From: Gnetum montanum
Lineage: Eukaryota > Streptophyta > Gnetopsida > Gnetales > Gnetaceae
Length of the DNA: 64,000 bases
Reading direction: 5' to 3'
NCBI GenBank assembly: GCA_015680685.1
Contig: MNCI01020165.1
Span: 64,001-128,000, forward strand
Below are positions 1 through 11,334 of the stretch, piece after piece (position 1 is the stretch's first letter; each line of letters opens with the position of its first letter). Under the pieces are notes generated by a model, which worked only from the letters and a program-made list of their open reading frames with translations, searched no databases and was not told the origin of the DNA. The position numbers and the translations under genes were made by a program.

Positions 1-1303
1 CTTTCACATTTAAAAATTTTTGGGTGTGTCTCGTATGTGCATATTGATTCAAATGATAGAGATAAGCTGGATCCTAAAGCCAAGAAATGTTATTTTATTA
101 GCTATGGTTCCGATAATTTTGGTTATCATTTCTGGGATGACCAAAATAGGAGAATTATCAAACATAGGGATGTCATTTTTAATGAACACATGGTGTACAA
201 GGATAGGTTCGGTTTAGAATCCAATATTGCAGGGAAGCAAGAAAAGGAATGTGAGAAGGCTGAACTGGAAGAGATATCTGAGAGGGATGTGGATGGAAGG
301 ATTCAAGGAAATCCTGGAAACAGGATAGCTAAAAATGAAAATGACATTGCAAAAACAACCACACCAGAGCCTCAGTTGAGAAGGTCTGCAAGAACACCAA
401 AGCTTAAAGAAAGGTACTCTCCCTCGTTACATTACTTATTGTTGACTAATGCTAGGGAACCAGAATGTTTGGATGAAGCAATGCAAGCAATAGATTGTGT
501 TGAGTGGGAGGTGGCTATGAGAGATGAGATGAAGTCACTTCACAAATATATGACATGGACACTCACTGAGTTGCCAGAAGGAAAGAAGGCATTGCAGAAT
601 AAGTGGGTGTACAGGGTCAAGGAAGAACATGATGGTAGCAAAAGATACAAAGCAAGGTTAGTAGTTAAGGGTTTCCAACAGAAAAAGGGAATTAAATACA
701 CAGAAATTAGCAGGGTAGACATAGCTCATGTAGTGGGAGTTGTTAGCAGGTTTATGTCTAATCCAGGAAGGGAGCATTGGGAAGCTGTAAAGTGGCTCCT
801 AGGATATCTGAAAGGAACTTTAGGTATGACACTTTGTTTTAAAAGGAGTAGCATTACTCTATAGGGTTTTTCTGATGCGAATCTAGGAGGTGACTTAGAT
901 AGCAGGAAGAGCACCACTGGTTGTCTCTTTACTGTGGGCAACACGGCTGTGAGTTGGATGTCTCGACTTCAACAGAGCATTGCTCTCTCAACAACAAAGT
1001 AGAACATATGGCTATCTCACAAGTTGGAAAAGAGATGATCTGGTTGAAGGATCTTTTAAAAGAATTGGGTAAGACACAGGACAACAATGAGCTTTTCATT
1101 GACAGTCAAAGTGCCATACATCTAGCTAAAAATGCAATCTTCCATTCCAAATCCAAACACATTCAGCTGAGGTATCATCATATCCGGGAATTGATAGATG
1201 ATGGAACATTATTGCTAAGGAAGATTCTGCAGACATGTTAACCAAGGTAGTTACCTTTGCTAAGCTGAAACTTTGCACAACCTTAGTAGGCCTCCATGGT
1301 TAG
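1..1303 (+). pseudogene. Ty1/copia pol remnant (integrase C-terminus, RT N-terminus, RNase H)
   Basis: The reading frame is open from base 1 to the stop at 862-864. It starts with a copia integrase C-terminal segment (LSHLKIFGCVSYVHI, then VIFNEHMVY). The start of RT follows (WEVAMRDEMKSL, NKWVYRVKEEHDGSKRYKARLVVKG, split here as two motifs). At about 705-712 the frame jumps from KYTEI straight to DIAHVVGVVSRFM, which normally lies after the RT core, so the catalytic region with its YVDD box is missing without loss of frame. RNase H follows (FSDANLGG, SRKSTTGCLF, ALSTT) after the stop, then a frameshift near 1000 (MAISQVGKEMIWLKDLLKELG) and another near 1222 before ADMLTK. The final stop is at 1301-1303. 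The 5' part lies outside the window. The family call is firm; the element is certainly dead. Confidence 0.93.
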
Positions 1304-1351
1304 CAATGAGGAGGCATTATTTTTTGTTTGATCAGTCTCTAAGTAATAGAT

Positions 1352-1726
1352 TGTTAAGTTAAGTGGTGACTAATCCAACACGGGTCAAAATCAGTTAACT
1401 GCAGTTAGAGCAGTAGTTAACAGCAGTGAGCAATAGTTAGCAGTAGTTAATAGCAGTTAGAGTAATAGTTAACCAGTAGTTACTGGTCTGGTCCAGTTTC
1501 CGTTCTCTTCCGTAACGGCCCAAAAATGTTGCTATTTCCATAATTGTATCTAGCAATTATTATTTAATAACAATTCTCATGTATTTCCGGTGGTGTTTAT
1601 TTAATAACAATTCTCATGTATTTCCGATGGTGTGCTTGCTTAAACGCCACACAAAGCTGTGTGTGTTGCCTGTGTTTTCTATTTTCTTTGGTTCTTTATT
1701 TGTTCCTGAATTTAACAACTTAAACA
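1352..1726 (+). mobile_element. Probable 3' LTR of the Ty1/copia element
   Basis: This segment starts TGTTAAGTT about 50 bases after the pol stop and ends AACTTAAACA. The ends form an imperfect short inverted repeat in the TG...CA format. A purine-rich stretch (AATGAGGAGGCA) lies upstream at about 1304-1315 but does not abut the LTR. The 5' LTR is outside the window, so the boundaries rest only on the terminal motif and position. Short CAGTTA-like words recur at about 1390-1480. Confidence 0.55.
1560..1633. repeat. 37-bp tandem duplication inside the copia LTR
   Basis: Two adjacent 37-base units (1560-1596 and 1597-1633), each beginning TTATTTAATAACAATTCTC, differ at one position by eye (CCGG versus CCGA). 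This is a recent local duplication in an otherwise old sequence. Confidence 0.9.
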
Positions 1727-2198
1727 TTAAGACATAGCACCATGCATTTACTGATAGTCACGCATGCACTATTTTCAACTTGGCCCTTATTTAAACACTG
1801 CCACTGTAGCGAAGCATGCTGACAATTCCTTTGGTGATGCAAATTGTGAAGCTAATAGACACTGCCGTGCTGGAGCTTGGAACCATGGCTACAGCCATCA
1901 CAGCATGGGGAGCCTACCACGCCATTCTACTATAGAAGAAGCTCACCACACACCACAATCATGCTAGGGACTAGTGCCTACACTGCCTCATGCAATGAAA
2001 TGCCAATTCGCTCTCCCTCCTCTTCCATTTTCAGCACTGCCTATCCTCCCAAAGAAAAATCTTGCCATCATGACTTGGGCTTGTGCCTCTTTTTCTAGAT
2101 GGCCAACCCCAACCCCAACCCTATCCCCATCTCCATCCTCATGGCCTGCCTCACAGTACTGCATGTCATGTGCTTTGTCACTTGCAATTTCCATCACT
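1727..2198. other. Unassigned sequence after the copia LTR
   Basis: Short open frames occur here but none resembles a known domain, and no repeat structure is evident. It may be older repeat sequence. Confidence 0.4.
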
Positions 2199-2456
2199 CG
2201 TGGTTAATTGCCGCGAATGCTCCAGTGACCACAAGTTCTGCCTCACATGAGCACCAGTAGCCAAATACTTCAGTTGTTGCTATATTTGGCGATGCCAAAA
2301 TTAGCCCGTGGTTAATTGCCACGAATGCTCCAGTGACCACAAGTTCTGCCTCACGTGATCACCACGAATGCTCCAGTGACCACAAGTTCTGCCTCACGTG
2401 ATCACCAGTAGCCAAATACTTCAGTTGTTGCTATGTTTGGCGGTGCCAAAATTAGC
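2199..2456. repeat. Tandem repeat, about 108 bp, with a nested 43-bp duplication
   Basis: Unit 1 (2199-2306) and unit 2 (2307-2456) both run from CGTGGTTAATTGCC to CCAAAATTAGC. Unit 2 carries an extra internal 43-base duplication: CACGAATGCTCCAGTGACCA begins at 2320 and again at 2363. Removing it makes the two units collinear and nearly identical by eye. Confidence 0.92.
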
Positions 2457-3995
2457 TACAGTTGGCAGTAGCATTTGCTGTATCAGGAATTGAAAAAATT
2501 CCAACCTACAAGTTCAAACATTGGTGCATTTAAACTGTACGTAAAGTTTTACATTTTGGATCTCTTTTACAAAATTTGATGACTTGTTATCAATGGATCA
2601 GCTAGTTAAAACTGAAAAACAAACCAGTCAGTGTCCAGACCAAAGTTCTAACCAAGGAGCTTATAGCATTCAACCACTCAGAACCCAATGTTCAACATTC
2701 CATTTGACAATGGAGCGGATAAATTCACAAAAGCAAGTAAACAAGTATGCCAAAATGATTTCACCTACTTGAAATGAAACAGAAACAAAAGCTTTTTCAA
2801 GTTTGAGAGGAGGAGGAGGAGTAGTAGCAGGAGCGGCAGAACACCTAGCCAAGGATGTTGCCAGTATAGATGTTGAGAAAGTAGGCAAGCAAAGGGACCC
2901 ATCAGGGGCATGGCCAAAGATGTTGCAAACAAGTGCACAGACCTCAAATGCACCCAATTTGAGGTACATGACTGGGCTGTAACGATGGGCCAACTAGGTG
3001 GATGAGGGTTGCATCTCCACCAAGTAGTTATTGAAATTGATTTCAACACACGTTCATAGCAGTGGTAGATGTTAGCCAACCGGTTGTAGAGGAGATAGGT
3101 GCTATTGAAATCCATGACCCTATTCCTCACAGTAACATCCAACAAATTCTAAGTCATAGGTGGCCAAACAAATAGATGGCACAACACCCATGCGGTGGGG
3201 TGCATAGAGGCAAGGAAGCCATGCACCTAGATGTAGCACGAGCTGCCACGTTCCAAGCAATCAACTCCACAGCGGGCCAATGGAGCATTACCAACACCAT
3301 ATTCCCCATGATCAGGACATGAACAGCATCGCAAATACTGGCACTAGCAACTCCGAGACAATGAAACGTACTAATACAAGCATCATGGGATGAGGATAGA
3401 GATAGCCATTGGGCACAAGGCCAAAATAGTGAATTGAGGTGTCGAAGGACTGAGAAGTCAATGGAATCGAAATCTTCTGAAACACCGCCAAGAACAAGCA
3501 CCCAGAGTCAAATCCTGAAAGCCAAATCTCAAATAGCAAGGGACAGCCGTTCTACAACTTCTGTTACCCATCTAGTTAACCAGCACTACGCATCCTAGTA
3601 GACTTGCCACACAAAATTAGTAGAGTTAAATCAGGGAAACATGCAATCTTCCTATGATTTCAGCTTCTCGTTTTTTTTTTTTTTTTTTAAAAACTCATCG
3701 TTATTGATTTTGTGAAGCATGAAGGAATCAACTTGAAAAGGGAAGTGGAAATGGAAATTATAGATAAAAATTCCTCACTCTTGCAAATAGACACAGTGGG
3801 CGACGCAAAAACAGAAACTGCAATTGTCATGGGGAAAGAAATAGGCAAATGAGAAGGTTGATAGATGGGTCAGAGCCATCATCTTGGCAACTTCTGTAAT
3901 GACAAAAAGAAGAATGACAGATGGGATGACCACTGCAAATAGGTAGGACCCATCATGTTTTAGGAAATAACTAATTTTCAATGCTAAATAATCAG
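2457..3995. other. Unassigned sequence with overlapping minus-strand open frames
   Basis: Open frames of 107, 126, 115 and 75 codons lie on the minus strand (2670-3545). Their translations are leucine- and serine-rich with no domain I recognise. A leucine run comes from a GGAGGAGGAGGAGTAG stretch near 2808. A 19-base poly-T tract lies at about 3670-3688. It could be a decayed gene or repeat; no function can be assigned. Confidence 0.4.
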
Positions 3996-5299
3996 TGGAT
4001 CTCAGTAGGAAAATGCTATAAAAAGCTAGTATTTGAGAGCTCCAATATCCTGTGCATTCGCCACTTTGAATAGAGGAAGATACACCTCATGCAAAGTTCA
4101 CCAGCACTTCTTCAAAACTTGTTAAGTAAGATGGCTTAAGGATGCATTATTCTTGAATCATTTCACATTCTAACTCATTGACCACCTTCTTTTAATGTGT
4201 AGCAGTGGAGGCATGTTTAAAAATCACTTACAAGAATAGGCTTAACATAAATGCCTCAACCTTCCTTCACGCATGAAGTCCTAGATCACATCCTCTATTT
4301 TAAGGCCATGGTGCATTTTGACAATGAAACTTTTGAAAGTCCTCAGTTTTGTGGCACATTACCGTAGGTTGAGGAGGCATTAGCTAAAGTCACATTGCAA
4401 ATGTTTGCATGAAGGAATCTGTCAGAAGGGCTTTTAGACCAAGCAAGCATGGGTAAAAACCTATCACAATCAGCAGTAGCAAAGGCCAGAATACCATTAC
4501 CAACCTAGTCAATGGTAACATCATGCCCAGATCATCAACCCATGTTCATGAGCATGGTAATGATTGCAAGAGAGACGTTTATGGGAAAGACCCTAGGAAT
4601 GAAGAAACAAGCATAATGGAACCCTATTGTGAGGCTTGGCTGAATTTAAAAGAACTTAAGAGTTGGGATGATTCAACATTGTGAAACTCTAGCATTGCTT
4701 GACTTCACCCAATGGAGGTAAGCGATGAAATCACTTTGCCTTATGGGTGGCAAACATAGGAAATTGCCACCCTCTTCCCAATGTAGGGACATAGTTTGGA
4801 TGAAACAAGATTTCTATGTCTTCACTTTGAATGCAACCGAATAATAAACAACACACAATGTTGTAATTATAATAAAAGATTTATATGGGCTTGATGAATC
4901 TGAGTAAAGAATAGGTGGCTGCTGTAATCTATGATCTAATGAATTTCTCACTATATGAAAGCTTATAATAAACTATGTCAAATAGTCATTCTTAGATAGT
5001 TTTATGATGATCTTCAGGATGGCTTTTGGCCTACAAAAGTAGCGTAATCTTTGTTAATTTTGTTTTAGGCATCAAAGTGAACTACATAGACTCATCTGTG
5101 AACTTGGTGTTTTAGTTTAAAGATTTTCCACTCCATTGACTCGTTACATTTCTTCCTTGAATAATTCATGAGAGTTTGAAACCATAGAGACCATGCTTGA
5201 TAATCAAATATAACCATTATTTCTAGATGGTTGAGCCTATGAACATAAGCTTGAATGCTTTATTTGTGTGTAGTGTGAATTATTAAACCAAGTTTGTAA
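3996..5299. other. No recognisable gene
   Basis: No long open frame, RNA gene or repeat boundary stands out on either strand. The 3' end adjoins the transporter pseudogene and may be its 5' flank. Confidence 0.4.
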
Positions 5300-6369
5300 A
5301 TGCCGCATAAGGAAAATGGAGGAACCCTAACATTAGCCTACTAGACATTGGGAGTGGTGTTTTGAACTATAGGCACATCTCTTCTTTATGCATATGCATC
5401 AACTCATATCAATGATCCTAGCATAGAAAATTATCTTGGTATTTTTGGTCTTGTATTATGGAGCATCACTCTCATCTCAATTAAATACATTTGCATGGTT
5501 TTCCACACCAACAATTATGGTGAAGTTAAAATCCTTGTTGTGTACTCGCTGCTTTGCAAGCACAGCAAAATGTCTTATCACTCTATTAGGCCTTCTACTT
5601 TAGATGCAGAATGTACTATCTTAGATTTAAGACTCATCCTAAGTGTTTCTTTATAGCTTCTAGACACTGGTGTTTTGTTAAGAAAGGTTATATATATATA
5701 TATATATATATTATTTTGCAATGTTGGAAGCAGGCATTCTTATGGGGATGGCATTCTAACTCTTGCTATATTGGTTATGTTAGCCATCACTGGTTTGCAA
5801 ATTCTAGTTGCTTCACTAAGTAACTCTATTATTGTTACCCTGATATCTTTGACAATAATTATATTGTCTCTAGTACAAGGATTTAGGGACATCTAGACTC
5901 AATTCCTTGTTTTCTCTTATCATGGTTTTTTTGTTTATTGCAAATGCAATAATTGGAATATACAATATTGTTCACCATTATGGAGGTGTTTTCAGGTTTA
6001 TTTCCTCCCATTGCATTGTTTACTTTTTGCAAGAAATAGGAAAGAGGGTCGGCTAAAACTCAATGGGAAATCATTGTGATGACAAGGGCAAAAGCATCAA
6101 TTGCAAGCTTAGGACATTTAGTAGAAGTTCAATCCTATTGACATATTTAACTATAGTCTACCCATCCTCGAATTTAAGGTATGATGGACAAACTACTTAT
6201 CTCATTCAACGTAAAAGGAAGGTCAAATATACTGCTCTAAAATCAATTACATTCTCATGGTCTTGTGCATTGGAGTAATTATTGGTTTTTGAACTTCAAA
6301 TGATCTTACCAATGCCTATGGTATTGTTGTGGTTATGGTGATGCTAATAACAACAATGTTAATGATGGA
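5300..6369 (+). pseudogene. KUP/HAK/KT potassium transporter pseudogene, intronless and truncated
   Basis: Conceptual translation across stops and frameshifts follows the KUP/HAK/KT K+ transporter family in order: LTLAY then LGVVF*TIGTSLLYAYAST (family LGVVYGDxGTSPLYVY) at 5329-5395; LGIFGLVLWSITLI; NNYGEVKILVVYSLLCKHSK (family NDNGEGGTFALYSL); SYGDGILTLAI (family IGDGVLTPAI) near 5735; IGIYNIVHHYGGVFR; EIGKR; a degenerate ASLGHLVEVQS (family FADLGHFSVRSIQ); VYPSSNLRYDGQTTYLI; then EGQIYCSKINYILM, and NAYGIVVVMVMLITTMLM ending near 6369. About 60 residues are missing between YLI and EGQIY, and the long cytosolic C-terminus is absent. Several stops and shifts make it nonfunctional. Spacing matches the family's coding length with no room for introns, so it may be a retro-copy. 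The family call is firm. Confidence 0.88.
5689..5711. repeat. (TA)n microsatellite
   Basis: A perfect TA run of about 11 units inside the potassium-transporter pseudogene, just before the GDGILT motif. It adds to local disruption of the frame. Confidence 0.95.
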
Positions 6370-6869
6370 TACTAAAAGCAGATGAGAGACTGTTGTATAC
6401 ACATGCCAATGTGGATTTGTGACAATCTAATCAAGCTTAATTTATGAAACCTACACACTTAACTCATCAAGACAAAAACCATAGAATCATGGCACTAAAT
6501 CTACTCAAAATGGCCCCATGTTGGCATGGGAGTATTGACATCAACACATAGGCCCCAAAACATTTGGTATTATGGAAGTAAAAGGATAGCAAAAATAATA
6601 GAAATTTTAAAACTCGTGTAAGAACATGAAAAATATAAAGAATAAAAAAGATCAAAAAATAAAATTTTCAAGTAAACTATAATATTTAAACATGATTAAA
6701 ATAATCACATGATCGAAATAGCACTAAACATGGGCCACCATCATACCACCCTGCTTAATCAAGCTTTAATATATAGACTTTATAGATCATAATTTCAACT
6801 ATATATATATATTATAATTTATCATAAGACTTCATTCCAAATCATCATGCAAGTAAAAGTAATTAGGTA
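6370..6869. other. AT-rich segment between transporter pseudogene and element A
   Basis: No coding signal is visible. By position it should hold the 3' UTR and possibly the 3' LTR of element A (minus strand), but no LTR ends can be placed because no second copy is visible. Confidence 0.35.
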
Positions 6870-7916
6870 AGTGGACATTCTTGAGGACAAGAGTTATATT
6901 GAACTTCATGAGGAGCACAAGCTTCTCTTAAATCATAACTAGCCACAACTTTCAGATTTTTCCTTGGTTTTTAAAATTTTTTTAATAAACTAAAAATAAG
7001 AAGAAAATTTTCAAAAAATGTGTTAAAAATAAGAACTTGTTTGACCTAATGTTCTATCTCTCTTAAGGACCAGATCACCTACTTGAGAAACCGTGGCTGC
7101 ATACTTCTTATCAAACTATCTCTTAAAAATTTGTTCATGACTAAATAGGTTTTCAACTGTTTTAACCCATTTAAGCTCTAAGTTCCAAATATCATGGGTA
7201 CATGAGATTAAATGCTCATTAGTTGGCAAAGAATCCAAGAAGAATTAATATGTGGAAATTTGAAAATTTATTGGCAATATTGGTTCTTTTCCATATACCA
7301 AATCATAAGTTGTAGTTTTGATCAATTCTTTATAAAAAATTCTATTAGGCTATACTACACATTTTAGTTGCTCATGCCATGTTTGTGGGTTTTGAGTTAT
7401 CATCATCTTGATTCCTTCTAATGTAATTTTAGTGGATGACTCAGCTAGACCATTACCTTGTGGATAGTAGTTAATAACAACTTTGACAATAACATTACGT
7501 TCCCTAGCCCAATTTGTATACTCTATAGAGATGAAGGTAGGTCCATTATCCACTACTAAAGCATAAGGATATCCATGTCTAGAAATTATATCATTTTCTA
7601 AAAAGTAAATAACTTCATGAGATGTTGTGGTTTTAGTGGCTTTTGCTTCTAACCAATGTGTGCAATAATTAGTCTCTTTGAAGATAAACTTATGTTGGAC
7701 TAATGATAATGGACTAATCACCTTAATAAAATCTAGAGCCCATTGTGCAAATGATCATGTTTTTGTTATAGATTGTAAAGGGGATAAACTTTTGCAATAT
7801 TTACCTTTAAACATTTGACATTGGATATAAGTTATAACTAGGTTGTAAGCGTTCTTAATCTTGGTCAGCCAATAGTAACCTACTCTAGTGATTTTATGTA
7901 CCAATGAATAATACCC
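6870..7916 (-). pseudogene. Element A, 3' part: Ty3/gypsy integrase remnant
   Basis: Minus-strand translation gives a Ty3/gypsy integrase. Near the top end are zinc-finger remnants (KITRVGYYWLTKIK, then C-x2-C as CQMF). The catalytic core follows (FAQWALDFI, THWLEAKATKTTTSHEV, VVDNGPTFIS at about 7561-7529, YYPQGNGLAESS at about 7460-7430), then HEQLK and the post-catalytic YDLVYGKEPILPINF and VGDLVLK. D, D and E of the triad are visible. A 123-codon open stretch lies at 7721-7350; stops and shifts occur outside it. The 5' end stops exactly at the insertion point of element B and resumes at 26240. Confidence 0.9.
7912..7916. repeat. Target-site duplication (TACCC), left copy, element B
   Basis: TACCC directly precedes the left LTR (7917) and directly follows the right LTR (26240-26244). 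Five bases is the usual Ty3/gypsy duplication length. Confidence 0.88.
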
Positions 7917-9638
7917 TATTGTGACCGAAAACATTGACGGCTGGAAAACATTGAGAGGTCATCCATTGTGACAGTCTTAACCCCGAATCTATGGGAGGGC
8001 CATGCTAGATAAAATGGAAACAGGGTGCCCTGAACGGTCTGGTCGATCAGACAGGGACTTAGTCAATGTTAATATAACATTTCGTAAATGAATGATTTGA
8101 AAATGAGACTTCTAGCATAAAATGATGACTTTAAATGCAAAAGAGATAGAAAATAATGTAAAATGCAATGATAAGCAAGAAAACAAAGTAAATTGCAGTT
8201 AGAAAAATGCACCACTTCAAGAACCTGACTTCACTCTTGTCAAGGTGAATACAATTGGTTGCATGGCATTGAGGGGCAAAGGGATCCCAAGAGTAACCAA
8301 GATGTTTTGAGCAAAGCAACTATATGCTTGAATGCGGACTTGGGGCCAACAATGCAAAATGCTATGAGGATAGTAGGAAAGAATAGAGTAGAATGCCAAA
8401 TGGGAGTGTCAACTGTTTGCAGTGTCAAAGAAGGTGTTTATAATGCTCAATAATACAATGTTAATTTTCTAGCTTACTTGCCAACTAGTTTGCCAGCCAG
8501 TCGACCAAAAAAGATCAAAAAAAGGTCCTTTGAGCGTTGCTCATTGGGGTATTTATAGGATCAAGGGCATGCAGAAGATGCGGTTTGGACACCATGTGTC
8601 CTAGGCCTGTGTTGACTTGTCTGTGTTGCATAAGCCTGCATGATCGTTGGATGTGCATGTTCGTTGGATGAGCCTGCCATGCTGTAATTGTGAACCTACC
8701 ACACTGTAATTGAACCATTAGAGCTTGGATATGTGTGCCAATAGTGCAATTAGGTGAAGTGCATTGATGTGGCATAACTTTCTACTATGTTGTGTCATGC
8801 TTTGTAGCATAGCATGTGGGCGTAGCGTGGCAACTTGTTATGCCATGCTATGCTATGCAATGTATCATAGTGTAGCCACCAGTCTAAAGCAAAAACTTGC
8901 GTTGCATCCTGCTGCACGTGTTGGAAATCTTTTAAGTGTGCTGACTATTTGTTGCATATTTGCTACGCTATACTATGCTATGGTCTTAGTCGCGAAAATG
9001 TCGATGGTCTGCGAACTTTGCCTTTTGCATTGTGAATCTTGTGAACTTGCTGATCCTCCCCTTTAAGATGCCTTTCATTATTTCTATAGAGTTGCTACAC
9101 TGTGCTACGCTACGTAGCATAGTGTAGCGTAGCAACCAACATGGCTTGCTTTTTTATTAAGTTTGCCGCTTTCTAGTGAAGGAGCCATTGTTGAAGAACT
9201 TAGGGTCGAGCAAAGCAACTATTTTAGAAGGCCAGAGGTGCTAACTCAGTGCATTTGAAATCACTAAGTAAGTTGAGCCTTCTCATCTTGCTCTTGTTAT
9301 GCTGTGTGGTGTGGAATAGTGTAGCACCCTGTCTTGCAACAATTTATGGTTGACTGTTTGAATAACTATCTTCCGAAGCCTACTACGCTATATAGCGTGG
9401 TGTAGCATAGCAAACTCCTTAACTTAGAAAACCTGCCAAATTGTTTTGCACATTTTGAGCACAACTCTCCACATCGTTTTTGAGTAGGCTGTTGGCTGGA
9501 TGAATTACCCAGCTAGAAAATTTGCCAAACTGCATAGCCTAAACTCAAAACATCCACTTCTTACTGAAGTGACATGATGCTGCCTAAATTGTGACAACCC
9601 AGTGAAGGAAGGATGCCCTGAAAATTTAGGGTGTTTCA
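7917..9638 (-). mobile_element. Element B 3' LTR (left copy on + strand)
   Basis: On the + strand it begins TATTGTGACCGAAAAC, where the other copy has TGTTACAACCGAAAAC, and it ends GGGTGTTTCA. Read on the minus strand it starts TGAAACACCC. The canonical TG...CA end is mutated here and preserved in the right copy. Several imperfect palindromes built from GCTAYGCTA/TAGCRTAGC lie at about 8790-8880, 8960-8990, 9085-9130 and 9370-9410. Confidence 0.95.
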
Positions 9639-9654
9639 TTGGCCCCTCTTTGTC
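9639..9654 (-). promoter_or_regulatory. Polypurine tract of element B
   Basis: Minus-strand AAAGAGGGGCCAA sits directly against the 3' LTR start (TGAAACACCC). Position and purine bias match the plus-strand primer site of an LTR retrotransposon. Confidence 0.8.
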
Positions 9655-11007
9655 GATGTTTGGAGGGTGGCCCTTAGAGATGTCAAAAAAGAAAATGAAA
9701 CACCACAGAAGACAAAATGCTAACATTGTCCTGTAGTGATTTTCAAGACATCGCTTAGCTGTGCTTGAGGGTGTTGCATTGGTTTTTGTGGGGGGGAGGG
9801 GCTAAGCAAGGAGGAAGGAGGTTCGGAAAAAGGGTAGATGAGGTTTAGCAGAGTCCCTCATCGAAGTGCTCATGAGGGAGTTGTTTATGTTTTCATCTCT
9901 ACTTTCGTTGACCTTCAACATTTCGTTGAAACATTTCAGGAGGGTGATTGTGAAGAAGCTTATGTGCCATTTGTTTTAGGCATGTGAGCCTTTGCGCTCT
10001 TATGCTTTTACCTTTTGTTGTTTTGCTGTTTACATTTTTGAACAACCTTCTTGTAGGATAGGTGTTTCTTTCCCTAGATGAGTTGTGTTACATTCACCTG
10101 GGTGGTTTTGACCTACCTACAGGTGCTTCCCATGCGGTGAGCTGTGTTATGCATGTCATGGACTTTACTGTTGAGCAAACGGGAGTGCTTAACAAGCATT
10201 GGAAAAGGCTTGTAAGAGGGGAGCGAGTAGGGATTGCAGATGAGAGAAGTAGGGTAAAGGGAAGAAGCTTATAAGGTAGGGCATGATGTGCACTCTGAAG
10301 TAGCTAAGCTAGTCAAGACAATCACTTTGCAATACTATAGCATTTGCTACCGTAGTAAGATGCACCTTCGACCGACGCCTCACTAGAACACACCCTACAA
10401 ACACACAAAGCGGACCAGAAGAAATAGCCATGATGCAAAGCGAGGGTGAAGGTCTTGCTAGCTGCAGATGTTGTTGAAGCTCTTGGACATCGTTGCTGGT
10501 GTACAATGTGCAAAGTAGGAAGGGTAGCAGCAGCCTTGGTAGCGTCAGCGTGGAGGAGTTGGCCTCGAAGGAGTAGGGAGTTGTTGTGAGTGAAAATGCT
10601 CTAGAATCCCTACCAAAGGCATGCATTCTAAGTTCAGTTATCGGATCAACTACCACATAGCTAAATGTCATCTAAGCCCAGATGCTGGTAGGGAGTTGGA
10701 GGATAACAATATTATGGCTGGGCCATAATACTGTTGGAACTCCAACAGTAGGCACTGATCGAGGAACTACCATTAGGGTGATGGACGGTGGCGACGGTAG
10801 GTCCAAGGGGTCAGTGAGTTATCATACGACATCTTTGGGGGATCAAAAAGGTGCCATGGGTGATGACATTGTATATGTTCTAGATCGCGTTCACATTGTG
10901 TCGTGAACTACATTTTAGAACTGCAACATCCTACCCCACGTCAGCACTGCGCAGGCTTTCTTGATGTGTACTTGGTGCGGATGCATGCTGGGGACATGCT
11001 GCAAACC
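9655..11007 (-). other. Element B 3' untranslated region
   Basis: This is internal sequence between integrase and 3' LTR. No domain is recognisable on either strand; open frames at 10062-10274 (+) and 10671-10309 (-) look spurious. It includes a minus-strand glycine/threonine-poor stretch and no obvious repeats before the array at 11008. Confidence 0.5.
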
Positions 11008-11312
11008 TAGTTTAAGGTCCTGGTAGACCATGTGTTGGTTTAAGGTCCAAGCAGACCATATGTGCTGGTTTACGGTCCTAGCAAACTGTGTGTGCCAGTT
11101 TATAGTCATAGTGGACTGCCTATGCTAGTTTTTTGTCGTGGCGGATGAGTTGTGATAGTTTTACATCATAGCAGATGATCTGTGCCATTTTTATGTCATA
11201 ACAGATGTTGGTGAAGCTATGCTAGTTTAACATCATAGCGGAGGTTTGCTTACCTTTTCCAGTTTTACATCGTAGAAGACATGCTGTTCCAGTTTTATGT
11301 TGTAGCGGAAAA
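11008..11312. repeat. Degenerate minisatellite 1 in element B
   Basis: About ten units spaced roughly 30 bases carry the core TAGTTTAAGGTC...GACC: at 11008, 11035, 11067 and 11096, then increasingly degenerate forms (AGTTTTACATCATAGCAGATG) to about 11312. The same core recurs in a second array at 14928-15345, so the two arrays bracket the RT-to-IN block. Confidence 0.8.
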
Positions 11313-11334
11313 TTGTCTATCTGCTCCATTCGCT

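Noticed and set aside
2670-3545. Four overlapping minus-strand open frames, one with a leucine run
   Set aside because: The leucine run comes from a simple GGAGGAGGAGG repeat, and no domain or splice pattern supports a gene. I report the region only as unassigned.
8764-9066. 100-codon open frame rich in Cys, Met and Tyr
   Set aside because: It lies inside the 3' LTR of element B and is a by-product of the GCTATGCTA word repeats.
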